Source: Clostridiales bacterium
Lineage (GTDB): Bacteria; Bacillota; Clostridia; Christensenellales; CAG-314
Direction: 5' to 3'
Assembly (NCBI GenBank): GCA_004558105.1
Contig: SFEB01000015.1
Span: forward strand, 1-24,412
DNA length: 24,412 bases
The notes below the pieces were generated by a model. It made no database searches. It was not told the origin of the DNA and saw nothing but the letters and a program-made list of their open reading frames with translations. Positions 14,553 through 21,382 of the stretch are shown here, in pieces (position 1 is the stretch's first letter; every line of letters begins with the position of its first letter). The position numbers and the translations under genes are program-made.

Positions 14553-14604
14553 TTTCCCGATTTTTCAGTCAAGGTATTATAGTAGATTTCCCGATTTAAG
14601 TCAA
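14553..14604 (-). promoter_or_regulatory. Promoter of YitT B with a repeated module
   Basis: On the minus strand, TTGACT (14599-14604), a 17-bp spacer and TATAAT (14576-14581) form a consensus promoter. The -35 plus spacer start recurs downstream of the -10: TTGACT at 14567-14572 followed by AATCGGGAAA at 14562-14553, matching AATCGGGAAA at 14596-14587. The two copies are about 33 nt apart, near three helix turns, and could be operator half-sites. Confidence 0.65.
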
Positions 14605-14680
14605 ACGAATAGAGGTCGGTTTTTTCGCGGATAACCAAAATATCGTTTTATTTTGACAAAAGTATCTTTATAGGACTTCC

Positions 14681-15607
14681 CTACTTACTCTTAACGCTTT
14701 TAAAGTCGGGACGCGTTACCACTCCGTCAATGATTTTACAGTATGCAAAACATTCGGGGTCGATAAGTTTCAAAAAGTGCTTCAGCTTTCCGTTCTGTCG
14801 GTTGAGAATGACGACGATTAACATGTGTTTTGCCGTCGGCAGTCCGTCTTCGTCCACTATATCGGCACACGTCACCCCTCGTTTGAACTTTTTCATCAAC
14901 ATTTCGGACACTTCTTCCGGCTTTTCGGTCACTATATAATATTTAAGGAGAGGGTCCAATCCCTGCGAGCAAAGGTCGACCACGAAGGACGCCACGTAAC
15001 TCATCAATACCGAGTAAATAATCCTTATAACGCATTCGAGCAAATACTCTGCGTTCATCGTACCGGCTTTAATCCCCAACGAGACGAAACAGACGAACGC
15101 CATCGCATACACGCTGAAATTGAAAATATTGAGGACTGTGCCTATCTTTGCGTCGGGATTTCGGCTGACGACGATACTGCTGACTATTTCGCTTCCGCCG
15201 TTACTGCCGTTGCCGATATAAGCCAGATAAATTCCTATGCCGTCCACAAATCCGCCGAAAACCAGCCACAACAACCTGCTTGAGGGTTCGGGGGCGACGA
15301 CGAATTTTTCCATCGCGGAAAAAAGAAGGCTGTACAACACGCAGGCAAAAGCAGTCCTGAACGAAAACCCCTTGGGGAGCATTATCAACGCCGCCACGAG
15401 CAACGGAATCTGCAACAGTATGGAGGTAATGCTCACGGGAAAACCGAACCAATAAAAAAGAATATTGGATATTCCCCCGACGCCGCCCGATACGAGATTG
15501 CATGGCAAAATAAAGAAGAAAGAGGAAAAAACGAGACAGCACGTTCCCGCAGTCACGTAACAATAATCTTTTACCGTTTTCAACACTCTTCTGCCCGTCG
15601 GTTTCAA
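14681..15607 (-). CDS. YitT family membrane protein A
   Basis: A 308-residue paralogue of YitT B over its whole length: same helices, same S-N-G-G-S-E-I-V-S-S-I loop, same N-P-D-A-K-I-G-T-V-L-N-I-F-N-F segment and DUF2179 end, with seven extra residues (S-V-K-S-K type tail). The start is TTG at 15607, decided by a strong AAGGAGG nine bases upstream; no ATG fits. The 153-nt gap to YitT B contains that gene's promoter but no clear terminator, so read-through is possible. Function is unknown, as for the family; membrane transport is an inference. Confidence 0.9.
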   Translation of the reverse strand: MKPTGRRVLKTVKDYCYVTAGTCCLVFSSFFFILPCNLVSGGVGGISNILFYWFGFPVSITSILLQIPLLVAALIMLPKGFSFRTAFACVLYSLLFSAMEKFVVAPEPSSRLLWLVFGGFVDGIGIYLAYIGNGSNGGSEIVSSIVVSRNPDAKIGTVLNIFNFSVYAMAFVCFVSLGIKAGTMNAEYLLECVIRIIYSVLMSYVASFVVDLCSQGLDPLLKYYIVTEKPEEVSEMLMKKFKRGVTCADIVDEDGLPTAKHMLIVVILNRQNGKLKHFLKLIDPECFAYCKIIDGVVTRPDFKSVKSK

Positions 15608-15649
15608 CGCCGATTACCTCCTTTTACATTTTATTTTTATGGAAAAAGC

Positions 15650-15678
15650 ATTATAGCAAATTGCCTGATTTTTTTCAA
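15650..15678 (-). promoter_or_regulatory. Promoter of YitT A
   Basis: TTGAAA (15673-15678), a 17-bp spacer and TATAAT (15650-15655) on the minus strand. The spacer aligns without gaps to that of the YitT B promoter, as if both were copied with their genes. GGTTGAAA recurs 34 nt upstream (15707-15714), and AACGAAAA is directly repeated between (15683-15700). Confidence 0.65.
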
Positions 15679-15720
15679 CCTTTTTTCGTTGGTTTTCGTT
15701 AAATTCTTTCAACCGTTTCT

Positions 15721-15766
15721 TTTTTTAATACCGAGGAGAGGGTTTACCCCTCCCGTCGGTAAAAAA
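15721..15766. other. Strong hairpin without a T tract after the membrane-protein gene
   Basis: ACCGA (15730-15734) pairs with TCGGT (15756-15760) and GAGGG (15738-15742) with CCCTC (15748-15752), with small bulges. T6 and A6 flanks (15721-15726, 15761-15766) could extend the stem. On both strands the base after the stem is A, so this is not a classical intrinsic terminator, yet it lies 10 nt past the stop at 15776. Confidence 0.5.
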
Positions 15767-15775
15767 GGATTCGTT

Positions 15776-16507
15776 TCAACCTTTAAAGTAATTTTTAAAA
15801 GTTTCGTGCAAATACTTAACTTTTTCGTCCAGATCCGAGCCGTCGACGAGTTGGCTCAACAAATCTCTCAGCGTCGTTCGTCGCATTTCGTCTGCGCCGA
15901 CCGCCTCGCTTTGCCCACACTCGTCCCCGTCCGATTGCAAATCGTCGTTACCTTCGTCGTCTGCGTCCGCTTTGGCGTTCGCGTCGGAATTTTCATCGTC
16001 TTCGCAGACGACGTAAATTTTCTTTACCTCGTCGGCGACCTTTTTCACCTTTTTAAGAATTTCCGACAGCGGCACTTCGTTATCAAGAAGCTGTCGTTTA
16101 AGGTCGGTCACGAGAACGATTTCGTTAAAAAGAATGGCAAAAACCCCGTCTTTGCTGAGGTTTTTCAAGCTGTTTTTGTCCAACGACGAAACAAACTTGT
16201 ATATCACCACAGCCGCGGCGCCGATGGTAATTCCGTCCACGACTATTTCAACCAGACTGCCAAACCCGGTAAAAGACCTGCCGCAAAAGCAAAAAAAGTT
16301 AAGAGCCGCCAATGCCAATCCCAAAATAAAAGGAAGTAAGGGCACGAAATCGAATTTGTTGCAAAAATCGATTTTCAGTTTGTTGACGAAATTATTTTTA
16401 ACTATCTGCACCACCAGAGCGACCAATGCGCCAAAGAGCAAAAAAACGCCGTTATCGGCGTTTGCAAAAAGTTCAAACAAATCCGCAGGAGCATTTTCCA
16501 GTTGCAT
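15776..16507 (-). CDS. Unrecognised three-helix membrane protein with an acidic linker
   Basis: A 243-residue protein I do not recognise. Residues 20-37, 53-74 and 86-105 are hydrophobic helices, the last one Gly/Ile/Val rich. Residues 110-167 look helical and soluble. Residues 168-207 form a very acidic Asp/Glu/Asn/Ala linker, followed by a short C-terminal helical segment. No catalytic motif is visible. I chose ATG 16507, which has an AGGAGG ribosome site and a promoter ahead. The in-frame TTG at 16564 has none and lies within about 10 nt of the predicted transcription start. The helix arrangement loosely resembles holin-like small membrane proteins, but that is not supported further. It is upstream of YitT A. 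Confidence 0.7.
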   Translation of the reverse strand: MQLENAPADLFELFANADNGVFLLFGALVALVVQIVKNNFVNKLKIDFCNKFDFVPLLPFILGLALAALNFFCFCGRSFTGFGSLVEIVVDGITIGAAAVVIYKFVSSLDKNSLKNLSKDGVFAILFNEIVLVTDLKRQLLDNEVPLSEILKKVKKVADEVKKIYVVCEDDENSDANAKADADDEGNDDLQSDGDECGQSEAVGADEMRRTTLRDLLSQLVDGSDLDEKVKYLHETFKNYFKG

Positions 16508-16580
16508 ATTCCCTCCTCTTGCGGCCTTTTCGCGCGCCGCGTAAAGAGCGATTGACAATCCCAAAAATCACTCTGCCGAT

Positions 16581-16608
16581 ATTTTATATCACCTTTCGAC
16601 TTTGTCAA
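16581..16608 (-). promoter_or_regulatory. Promoter of the three-helix membrane protein gene
   Basis: TTGACA (16603-16608) and TAAAAT (16581-16586) are 16 bp apart on the minus strand. The predicted start near 16574 gives a leader of about 67 nt before ATG 16507. Confidence 0.65.
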
Positions 16609-16628
16609 GTCAAAAGTATGCGTTTTTT

Positions 16629-17423
16629 TTACAGCAACGCCTTATAAACCTCGTTTTTACCGACGCCGAGATCCTTTGCCGTGGCCTTGATGGCGTCCAT
16701 TTTACTCATGCCTTTGTCGACGTAAAACTCAACGTGTTGCTCTATCGTCAGACCGTTCAGCGCGTTTTCGTTCGCACTCGCCTTATCTACGACGATAACG
16801 AATTCTCCCTTCGGCTGGTCAAGGTACGCCTGTCCGAGAGTCGTATGAATAACCGTCTCGTGCAGCTTTGTCAGTTCCTTGCAAATCGCCACCCGTCTGT
16901 CCTCTCCGAGTTTGCTTTTTAAATAATCCAACGTATCGTTAAGGTCGTGCGGTGCGGAATAAAAAATCAACGTTCCCGCCGACACGACGCTTTCAATGAC
17001 CTTATCTTTATCTCCGTTTTTTTCCGGCAAAAACCCCACGAAAACGAAGGGCGTATCAAATCCGCTCGATACGAAAGCGTTTATCGCGGCGCTTGCGCCG
17101 CTCACCACGCCGTATTCTTCCCCCGCCTCGATGCAGGCGTTGACCAGAGTCCTGCCGGGATCGCTTATACCCGGCATACCTGCGTCGGAAATAACGCTGA
17201 CGGTTTTGCCCTCCCTTGCCAGACTCAGTATAAAATCGCAACTTTTCGCCTCGTTGAACTTGTGATAACTCTTTAAAGGCGCTTTTACCCCGAGACGGTT
17301 CAACAATATGCTCGAATGTCTCGTGTCTTCGCAAAATATAACGTCGCTGTTTTTAAGTATCTCCACCGCCCTGTACGTTATCTCGTCGAGATTGCCGATA
17401 GGCGTTGCAACAAAATATATCAT
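16629..17423 (-). CDS. rsmI: 16S rRNA 2'-O-methyltransferase RsmI (C1402)
   Basis: This SAM-dependent enzyme of the tetrapyrrole-methylase fold methylates the ribose of 16S rRNA C1402. The 264-residue product has the family motifs A-T-P-I-G-N-L-D-E-I-T near the N terminus, F-C-E-D-T-R (30-35), and V-I-S-D-A-G-M-P-G-I-S-D-P-G (77-90), followed by a short C-terminal helical domain. An upstream in-frame TTG at 17447 exists; ATG 17423 is chosen because family members start M-[IL]-Y-F-V-A-T-P and GAGGAT precedes it. It follows trmN6 by 13 nt, the same order as yabB-yabC in Bacillus. Confidence 0.93.
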   Translation of the reverse strand: MIYFVATPIGNLDEITYRAVEILKNSDVIFCEDTRHSSILLNRLGVKAPLKSYHKFNEAKSCDFILSLAREGKTVSVISDAGMPGISDPGRTLVNACIEAGEEYGVVSGASAAINAFVSSGFDTPFVFVGFLPEKNGDKDKVIESVVSAGTLIFYSAPHDLNDTLDYLKSKLGEDRRVAICKELTKLHETVIHTTLGQAYLDQPKGEFVIVVDKASANENALNGLTIEQHVEFYVDKGMSKMDAIKATAKDLGVGKNEVYKALL

Positions 17424-17436
17424 CTTTTTTATATCC

Positions 17437-18174
17437 TCAATCGGCAAAGCTTTCGCCGTACAATTTTTTTACCGTAACCGTATAATTTCCTTCTCTGTCG
17501 AAGACCACTATCGGAGCAAGCCACTTCAACCCGACCTTTCCGCCCTTGACAAACCGCGCCAAAAAGACGTTGGGTGGTTCGCCCTCTCTGGGGCAAACGG
17601 GACAAAGTTCTTTACCTTGCAATCCGTACTTGTCCCCCAGCGCAAAAGCCTCCGCAAGTCTCTCCGCCTGATGAACGAGATACATGCTTCCGCCGAATTT
17701 CAACGCCTTCTTTGCCGCAGAAAAAACGTCTTCGAGAGTCAGAGTCACCTCGTGTCGGCTGATTGCAAGAGTGTCCGCCTCCTGCGAAAAACCGCTCCCT
17801 ACCTTTCTGTACGGGGGATTGACGACTACCACGTCGTAGGTTCCGTCCGTTCCTTTTGCCCATTCCCTGACATCGGAGCACACGACCGTTACCGTATCGG
17901 ACAAACCGTTCATCTCCACGCTCCTTGCCGCCATATCGGCGACTTCCGGTTGGATTTCTACGCCCACGACGAGGGAAGGTTGTTGCTTTGCCGCGATAAG
18001 GATAGAAACGATACCGCTGCCGCAACCGATATCCACAACCTTTTTGCCTTTTGCTCCCCTTACGAAATTGGCAAGCAATACGGCGTCGGTAGTAAAACGG
18101 TATCCGTTTTCGCTCTGTATTATTTTTAGCCCCTTGTATTGCAGGTCCTCTATCCTTTCGTTTTCCTTCAACAT
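17437..18174 (-). CDS. trmN6: tRNA1(Val) N6-adenine methyltransferase-like protein (TrmN6/YabB)
   Basis: A 245-residue Rossmann-fold methyltransferase with the SAM site V-V-D48-I-G-C-G-S-G54 and the adenine-N6 motif N119-P-P-Y122. The N terminus N-E-R-I-E-D-L and Y-R-F-T-T-D-A-V-L-L matches TrmN6/YfiC proteins, which modify A37 of tRNA-Val in E. coli; the exact tRNA substrate in this lineage is inferred. Four C-terminal Cys/Pro-rich residues (L-C-P-V-C-P-R-E-G) are typical of Firmicutes YabB. No Shine-Dalgarno sequence precedes ATG 18174, and the -10 box ends only 7 nt upstream, so the mRNA may be leaderless. rsmI follows. Confidence 0.9.
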   Translation of the reverse strand: MLKENERIEDLQYKGLKIIQSENGYRFTTDAVLLANFVRGAKGKKVVDIGCGSGIVSILIAAKQQPSLVVGVEIQPEVADMAARSVEMNGLSDTVTVVCSDVREWAKGTDGTYDVVVVNPPYRKVGSGFSQEADTLAISRHEVTLTLEDVFSAAKKALKFGGSMYLVHQAERLAEAFALGDKYGLQGKELCPVCPREGEPPNVFLARFVKGGKVGLKWLAPIVVFDREGNYTVTVKKLYGESFAD

Positions 18175-18180
18175 ACGTTT

Positions 18181-18209
18181 ATTTTAACATATACGGTCCG
18201 TCTTGGCAA
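18181..18209 (-). promoter_or_regulatory. Promoter placing the transcription start at the trmN6 ATG
   Basis: TTGCCA (18204-18209), 17 bp, TAAAAT (18181-18186) on the minus strand. With usual spacing the RNA would begin at about 18172-18176, on top of the ATG at 18174-18172. Confidence 0.6.
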
Positions 18210-18234
18210 GTTTTTTCGTTTTTATAAAACAAAA

Positions 18235-18250
18235 AGTCCCTCTCGGGACT
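18235..18250 (-). terminator. Terminator of the ferredoxin gene
   Basis: AGTCCC (18235-18240) pairs with GGGACT (18245-18250) around a 4-nt loop. On the minus strand TTTTTGTTTTAT follows. It lies 19 nt after the ferredoxin stop and upstream of the trmN6 promoter. Confidence 0.75.
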
Positions 18251-18269
18251 CTTTGCAAATTGATTTTAA

Positions 18270-18440
18270 TTAGTCTTGGCTGATAGCGTTTACCGGGCAA
18301 CCTGCTGCGCAAGCACCGCAATCGATGCAAACTTCGGGATCGATCTGGAACTTGTCGTCGCCTTCCGTAATAGCGTTTACCGGACAACCTGCTGCGCAAG
18401 CGCCGCACTTGATGCATTCATTACTGATTTTGTGTGCCAT
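18270..18440 (-). CDS. Clostridial-type 2[4Fe-4S] ferredoxin
   Basis: A 56-residue soluble electron carrier, almost certainly the low-potential partner for hydrogenase and other ferredoxin enzymes. Two canonical cluster motifs are complete: C9-I-K-C12-G-A-C15-A-A-G-C19-P and C38-I-D-C41-G-A-C44-A-A-G-C48-P. Each is followed by V-N-A-I. Length matches classical clostridial ferredoxin. The two halves are near-identical at DNA level over 37 nt (18284-18320 and 18371-18407, two mismatches). Start ATG 18440 has GGAGAA upstream. The gene has its own promoter and terminator and sits between ricT and trmN6, splitting the usual Firmicutes order. Confidence 0.95.
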   Translation of the reverse strand: MAHKISNECIKCGACAAGCPVNAITEGDDKFQIDPEVCIDCGACAAGCPVNAISQD

Positions 18441-18473
18441 AATAATTCTCCTTTGTCGTATTAGACTGATTAT

Positions 18474-18502
18474 ATTTTAATATACAACTCCGCTTTTGTC
18501 AA
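18474..18502 (-). promoter_or_regulatory. Strong promoter of the ferredoxin gene
   Basis: TTGACA (18497-18502), a 17-bp spacer and TAAAAT (18474-18479) on the minus strand. The context is AT-rich with a second overlapping TATAAT-like box. It begins only about 20 nt past the ricT stop, so ferredoxin expression is uncoupled from the upstream operon. Confidence 0.75.
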
Positions 18503-18521
18503 CAGCTAAAAGGAAAATATC

Positions 18522-19766
18522 TTAATTTATTCGGCTTTTTTCCTGCTCTGATTTTTGCGGTTGGTTTTTAACTTCTGCGTTACCGTCGCCGTCGCGTTTT
18601 TTGTTTTTGTCAAAAGGTTTGCGGTGCTTTTTGCGTTTAAACGGTTTGTTGCCGTCCTGCTTGGGCGCAGTACCGCCGTTTTCCCCTTGTTGAACCTCGT
18701 CTTCCGCCGGTTTGTCGGACTTGGGCTTATATTTTTCGTGCCGTTGTTTTTTAGGCTGTGGTTGCTGTTGTTTGTCTTCCTTGTTGTTTTCAGCCTTGTG
18801 TTTGCGGTCTTTGTTATCCCTGCGCCCGTTCTTATCCTGCTGTTTTCTTTCATTATGCGGTTTTTTGACGGTTTTTTCTTCCTTCACGTCCTCATCGACG
18901 AGCTGTTCGACGTCTTCGGGAATTTCGTCCGCCGACAAATCCTCTTCTATCTCGTGAGGAGCGACGTTGAGTTCTTCGACGTTAAACACTTTCGAAACTA
19001 TTCCGCCGTCGGCGTCGGTGAACTTGATTTTTACGTTCCGTCTCACCAGATCCAACGATTCCACGACTCCTTTGCCGTCGGGAGTATCAACCGTACTGTT
19101 GACCTTGGGCATAAGCTTTGCCGTTTCGGAATAGTGGTCGTTTTCGTACTTTAAACAGCACATGAGCCTGCCGCAAAGTCCGCTGATATTGGCGGGATTA
19201 AGTGACAAACCCTGTACCTTCGCCATCTTTATCGACACGCGCTCGAAACCGTTGAGAAAACTGCTGCAACAGCACGGTCTTCCGCAACTTCCCAGTCCGC
19301 CCAACATTTTCGTTTCGTCTCTGATACCTATTTGTCTGAGTTCCACCCTCGTTTTCAACGTATAACCCAGGTCTTTCACCAGTTCGCGAAAATCCACTCT
19401 GTCGTCTGCGGAATAGTAAAAAATCATCTTGGAATTGTCGTACGAAAACTCCATATCCTTTAAATGCATGTCCAATCCATGCGCCTCTATGCGTTGACGG
19501 ACTATCTGCATAATCTCAGGTTTGCGTTTCTGGTTTTGTTCATGCCTTTCGGTATCGGCGGCGGTCGCTTTACATTTGACCGGTTTTAGTTCGCCCACTA
19601 TCTGACTTGTCGGCACTTCTTTATTGGCTATGGAAACTATCGCGTATTCGGCGCCTCTCGCCGTCTCTACGATAACGCCGTCGCCCTTACTAAAAACTAT
19701 ATCCTTCGGGTCAAAATAATAGGTTTTGCCCGTCGGTTTAAACTTAACACCCACTATTGTCGGCAT
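18522..19766 (-). CDS. ricT: PSP1-domain protein RicT (YaaT) with a long disordered tail
   Basis: The core (residues about 1-280) is a PSP1/YaaT protein, with the Cys motifs L-G-S-C-G-R-P-C-C-C-S-S-F and L-C-G-R-L-M-C-C-L-K-Y. In Bacillus, RicT with RicA and RicF forms an Fe-S complex that steers RNase Y processing, development and competence. Here the product is 414 residues, because a Lys/Glu/Gln/Asn-rich low-complexity tail (about 290-414) is added, ending in basic K-R-K-K-H-R-K and N-K-K-R blocks. Typical family members stop near 270-290. ATG 19766 has GGAGG upstream and overlaps holB by 13 nt. RicA and RicF are not in this window. Confidence 0.9.
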   Translation of the reverse strand: MPTIVGVKFKPTGKTYYFDPKDIVFSKGDGVIVETARGAEYAIVSIANKEVPTSQIVGELKPVKCKATAADTERHEQNQKRKPEIMQIVRQRIEAHGLDMHLKDMEFSYDNSKMIFYYSADDRVDFRELVKDLGYTLKTRVELRQIGIRDETKMLGGLGSCGRPCCCSSFLNGFERVSIKMAKVQGLSLNPANISGLCGRLMCCLKYENDHYSETAKLMPKVNSTVDTPDGKGVVESLDLVRRNVKIKFTDADGGIVSKVFNVEELNVAPHEIEEDLSADEIPEDVEQLVDEDVKEEKTVKKPHNERKQQDKNGRRDNKDRKHKAENNKEDKQQQPQPKKQRHEKYKPKSDKPAEDEVQQGENGGTAPKQDGNKPFKRKKHRKPFDKNKKRDGDGNAEVKNQPQKSEQEKSRIN

Positions 19767-20755
19767 AAATATCTAACCTCCAGTATTCTTAAAAACAGGT
19801 TGTCGGTCACGACGGCAAACGAGCCGTATCCGTCCAACTGTTTTTTTGCCTCCTCCACCAACGGAATAGCGCGTAACAGCGCTTCTCTCGGATAAAACTC
19901 GGCAATCTTCATTATATCATCTTTTTTAAATAAATTCAATACCTGCGACGCATTTATATTGATTAAAACCGCGTCGAAAAGCACGTTTTCGATAATTTCG
20001 AAAAAATCTTCGTACCTGTCTTTGTACTTAGCTATCGTCGGCAAAAAATCAGCCATAGTCTTGGTGCTCTTCATATTGCAGAACAAATCGACCACGTCCG
20101 ACACGCAATCGATATAACCCGATCCGCCCGACACGTACAACGCTTTTGCAATACTCCCCCGAGACAATCTCGCCGCTATTTCCGCTTCCGAACGGCTTAC
20201 GTTACGGTTCTTGTTCAAATAATCGGCGACGGCTTTTTCTTCAAATTCGCCCATTTTCACCGTCTGGCAACGGCTGCGGACGGTGGGCAAAAGTTCCTGA
20301 GCGTTGGATACGGCTATAAGTATAAAAACGCCCCGAGGCGGCTCTTCCAACAGTTTCAACAGTTTATTCTGCCATATTTCGTCGTTACGTTGTTCTACGC
20401 CGAGGCAAAAAACCTTTTTATCCGCCAAGGTCGGTTTGGTATTGGCGTCGTCAAGCACGCTCCTGACGTCCTCCGCAGACAAACGTTTCCGCCCGTCGGC
20501 AGGATAAAAACTCACGTCGGGATGCGTTCCGCCGAAAACGAGAAGGTCGCCTTTTTCTCCGCGTCGATACCCTAAAATCTCAGACACGCAGGCTTTAAGT
20601 AAATCGGGATAAAGAATTTTGTCTTTACATTCGATTATATACGCATGGACGGATTTTCCGCCGTCTGCCTGCTCGCAAAAACTCCGGAACCCTTCGTCGT
20701 ATTCAAACAAATCCCGATAACCGTCGTATCTTTTGTTTTCGTTAAAAAATTCCAT
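19754..20755 (-). CDS. holB: DNA polymerase III subunit delta' (HolB)
   Basis: A 333-residue clamp-loader subunit of the AAA+ family, which helps load the sliding clamp at replication forks. Recognised by N-K-L-L-K-L-L-E-E-P-P-R-G-V-F-I-L-I and the L-P-T-V-R-S-R-C-Q (SRC) motif. The Walker A loop and zinc-binding Cys set are absent, as in ATP-independent delta' proteins. A TTG codon in frame lies directly before ATG 20755; the ATG is preferred because it overlaps the tmk stop by one base (TGATG), a coupling arrangement. It sits in the order tmk-holB-ricT; the Bacillus genes yaaQ and yaaR that lie between tmk and holB are missing. Confidence 0.92.
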   Translation of the reverse strand: MEFFNENKRYDGYRDLFEYDEGFRSFCEQADGGKSVHAYIIECKDKILYPDLLKACVSEILGYRRGEKGDLLVFGGTHPDVSFYPADGRKRLSAEDVRSVLDDANTKPTLADKKVFCLGVEQRNDEIWQNKLLKLLEEPPRGVFILIAVSNAQELLPTVRSRCQTVKMGEFEEKAVADYLNKNRNVSRSEAEIAARLSRGSIAKALYVSGGSGYIDCVSDVVDLFCNMKSTKTMADFLPTIAKYKDRYEDFFEIIENVLFDAVLININASQVLNLFKKDDIMKIAEFYPREALLRAIPLVEEAKKQLDGYGSFAVVTDNLFLRILEVRYLCRQ

Positions 20756-21375
20756 CAAAAAACGTTCCTTTCTTTTAAGGCGGCGATTATACGCGCAAAA
20801 GTTTCGTCCTTGCTTCCGCTTGCGTCTATCGTAATAATCCGCTGCGGCTCCGACTCGGCAATCTGCTTGTACCCTTCGTAAACTTTTTTATGAAAATCCA
20901 GATCGAGCAGTTCCAACCTGTCGTCCTTTGCGGCGCCGCCCTTACGGGCAAAAGCCTTGCTCGGTTCAAGGTCAAGAAACAAAGTGTATTGCGGCATATA
21001 TTCGCCGACGGCAAGTTCGTTAATGCGGCGCACTCGCTCCAATCCCAGACCTCTGGCAACGCCCTGATAGGCGTAGGAAGAATCAACGAATCGGTCGCAA
21101 AACACCGTTTTGCCTTGTTTCAGCGCGGGAATAACGATTTCCTGCAAATGCTGCGCGCGACTGGAAGCGTACAAAAACGCCTCGCACAAGTCGGTCATGT
21201 CCTTATTTGCGGGGTCGAGAATGATGTTGCGGATTTTTTCCGCGACTTCGCTGCCGCCCGGCTCACGCGTAAACAACACGTTGAGTCGGTTGTCGATGCA
21301 ATATTGCTTTAGTCTGCGGGTGTGGTAAGTCTTGCCTACGCCCTCGCACCCTTCTATCGTCAAAAAGTTTTTCAT
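20755..21375 (-). CDS. tmk: Thymidylate kinase
   Basis: A 206-residue enzyme that phosphorylates dTMP to dTDP, cytoplasmic and essential for dTTP supply. The P-loop G-C-E-G-V-G-K15-T is near the N terminus, followed by the substrate loop T-R-E-P-G-G-S-E-V-A, the D-R-F-V-D-S-S-Y-A-Y-Q-G motif and an LID region with A-R-K-G-G-A-A-K-D-D-R-L-E. Length matches the family. After the P-loop the sequence reads T-Y-H-T, where most members have T-T. ATG 21375 has a GAGG element six bases upstream and starts 7 nt after the decarboxylase-like gene. Confidence 0.95.
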   Translation of the reverse strand: MKNFLTIEGCEGVGKTYHTRRLKQYCIDNRLNVLFTREPGGSEVAEKIRNIILDPANKDMTDLCEAFLYASSRAQHLQEIVIPALKQGKTVFCDRFVDSSYAYQGVARGLGLERVRRINELAVGEYMPQYTLFLDLEPSKAFARKGGAAKDDRLELLDLDFHKKVYEGYKQIAESEPQRIITIDASGSKDETFARIIAALKERNVF

Positions 21376-21382
21376 ATACGCC

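Noticed and set aside
18284..18407. CRISPR-like repeat pair
   Set aside because: The two 37-nt repeats are the duplicated cluster motifs inside the ferredoxin gene, with a coding spacer and only two copies.
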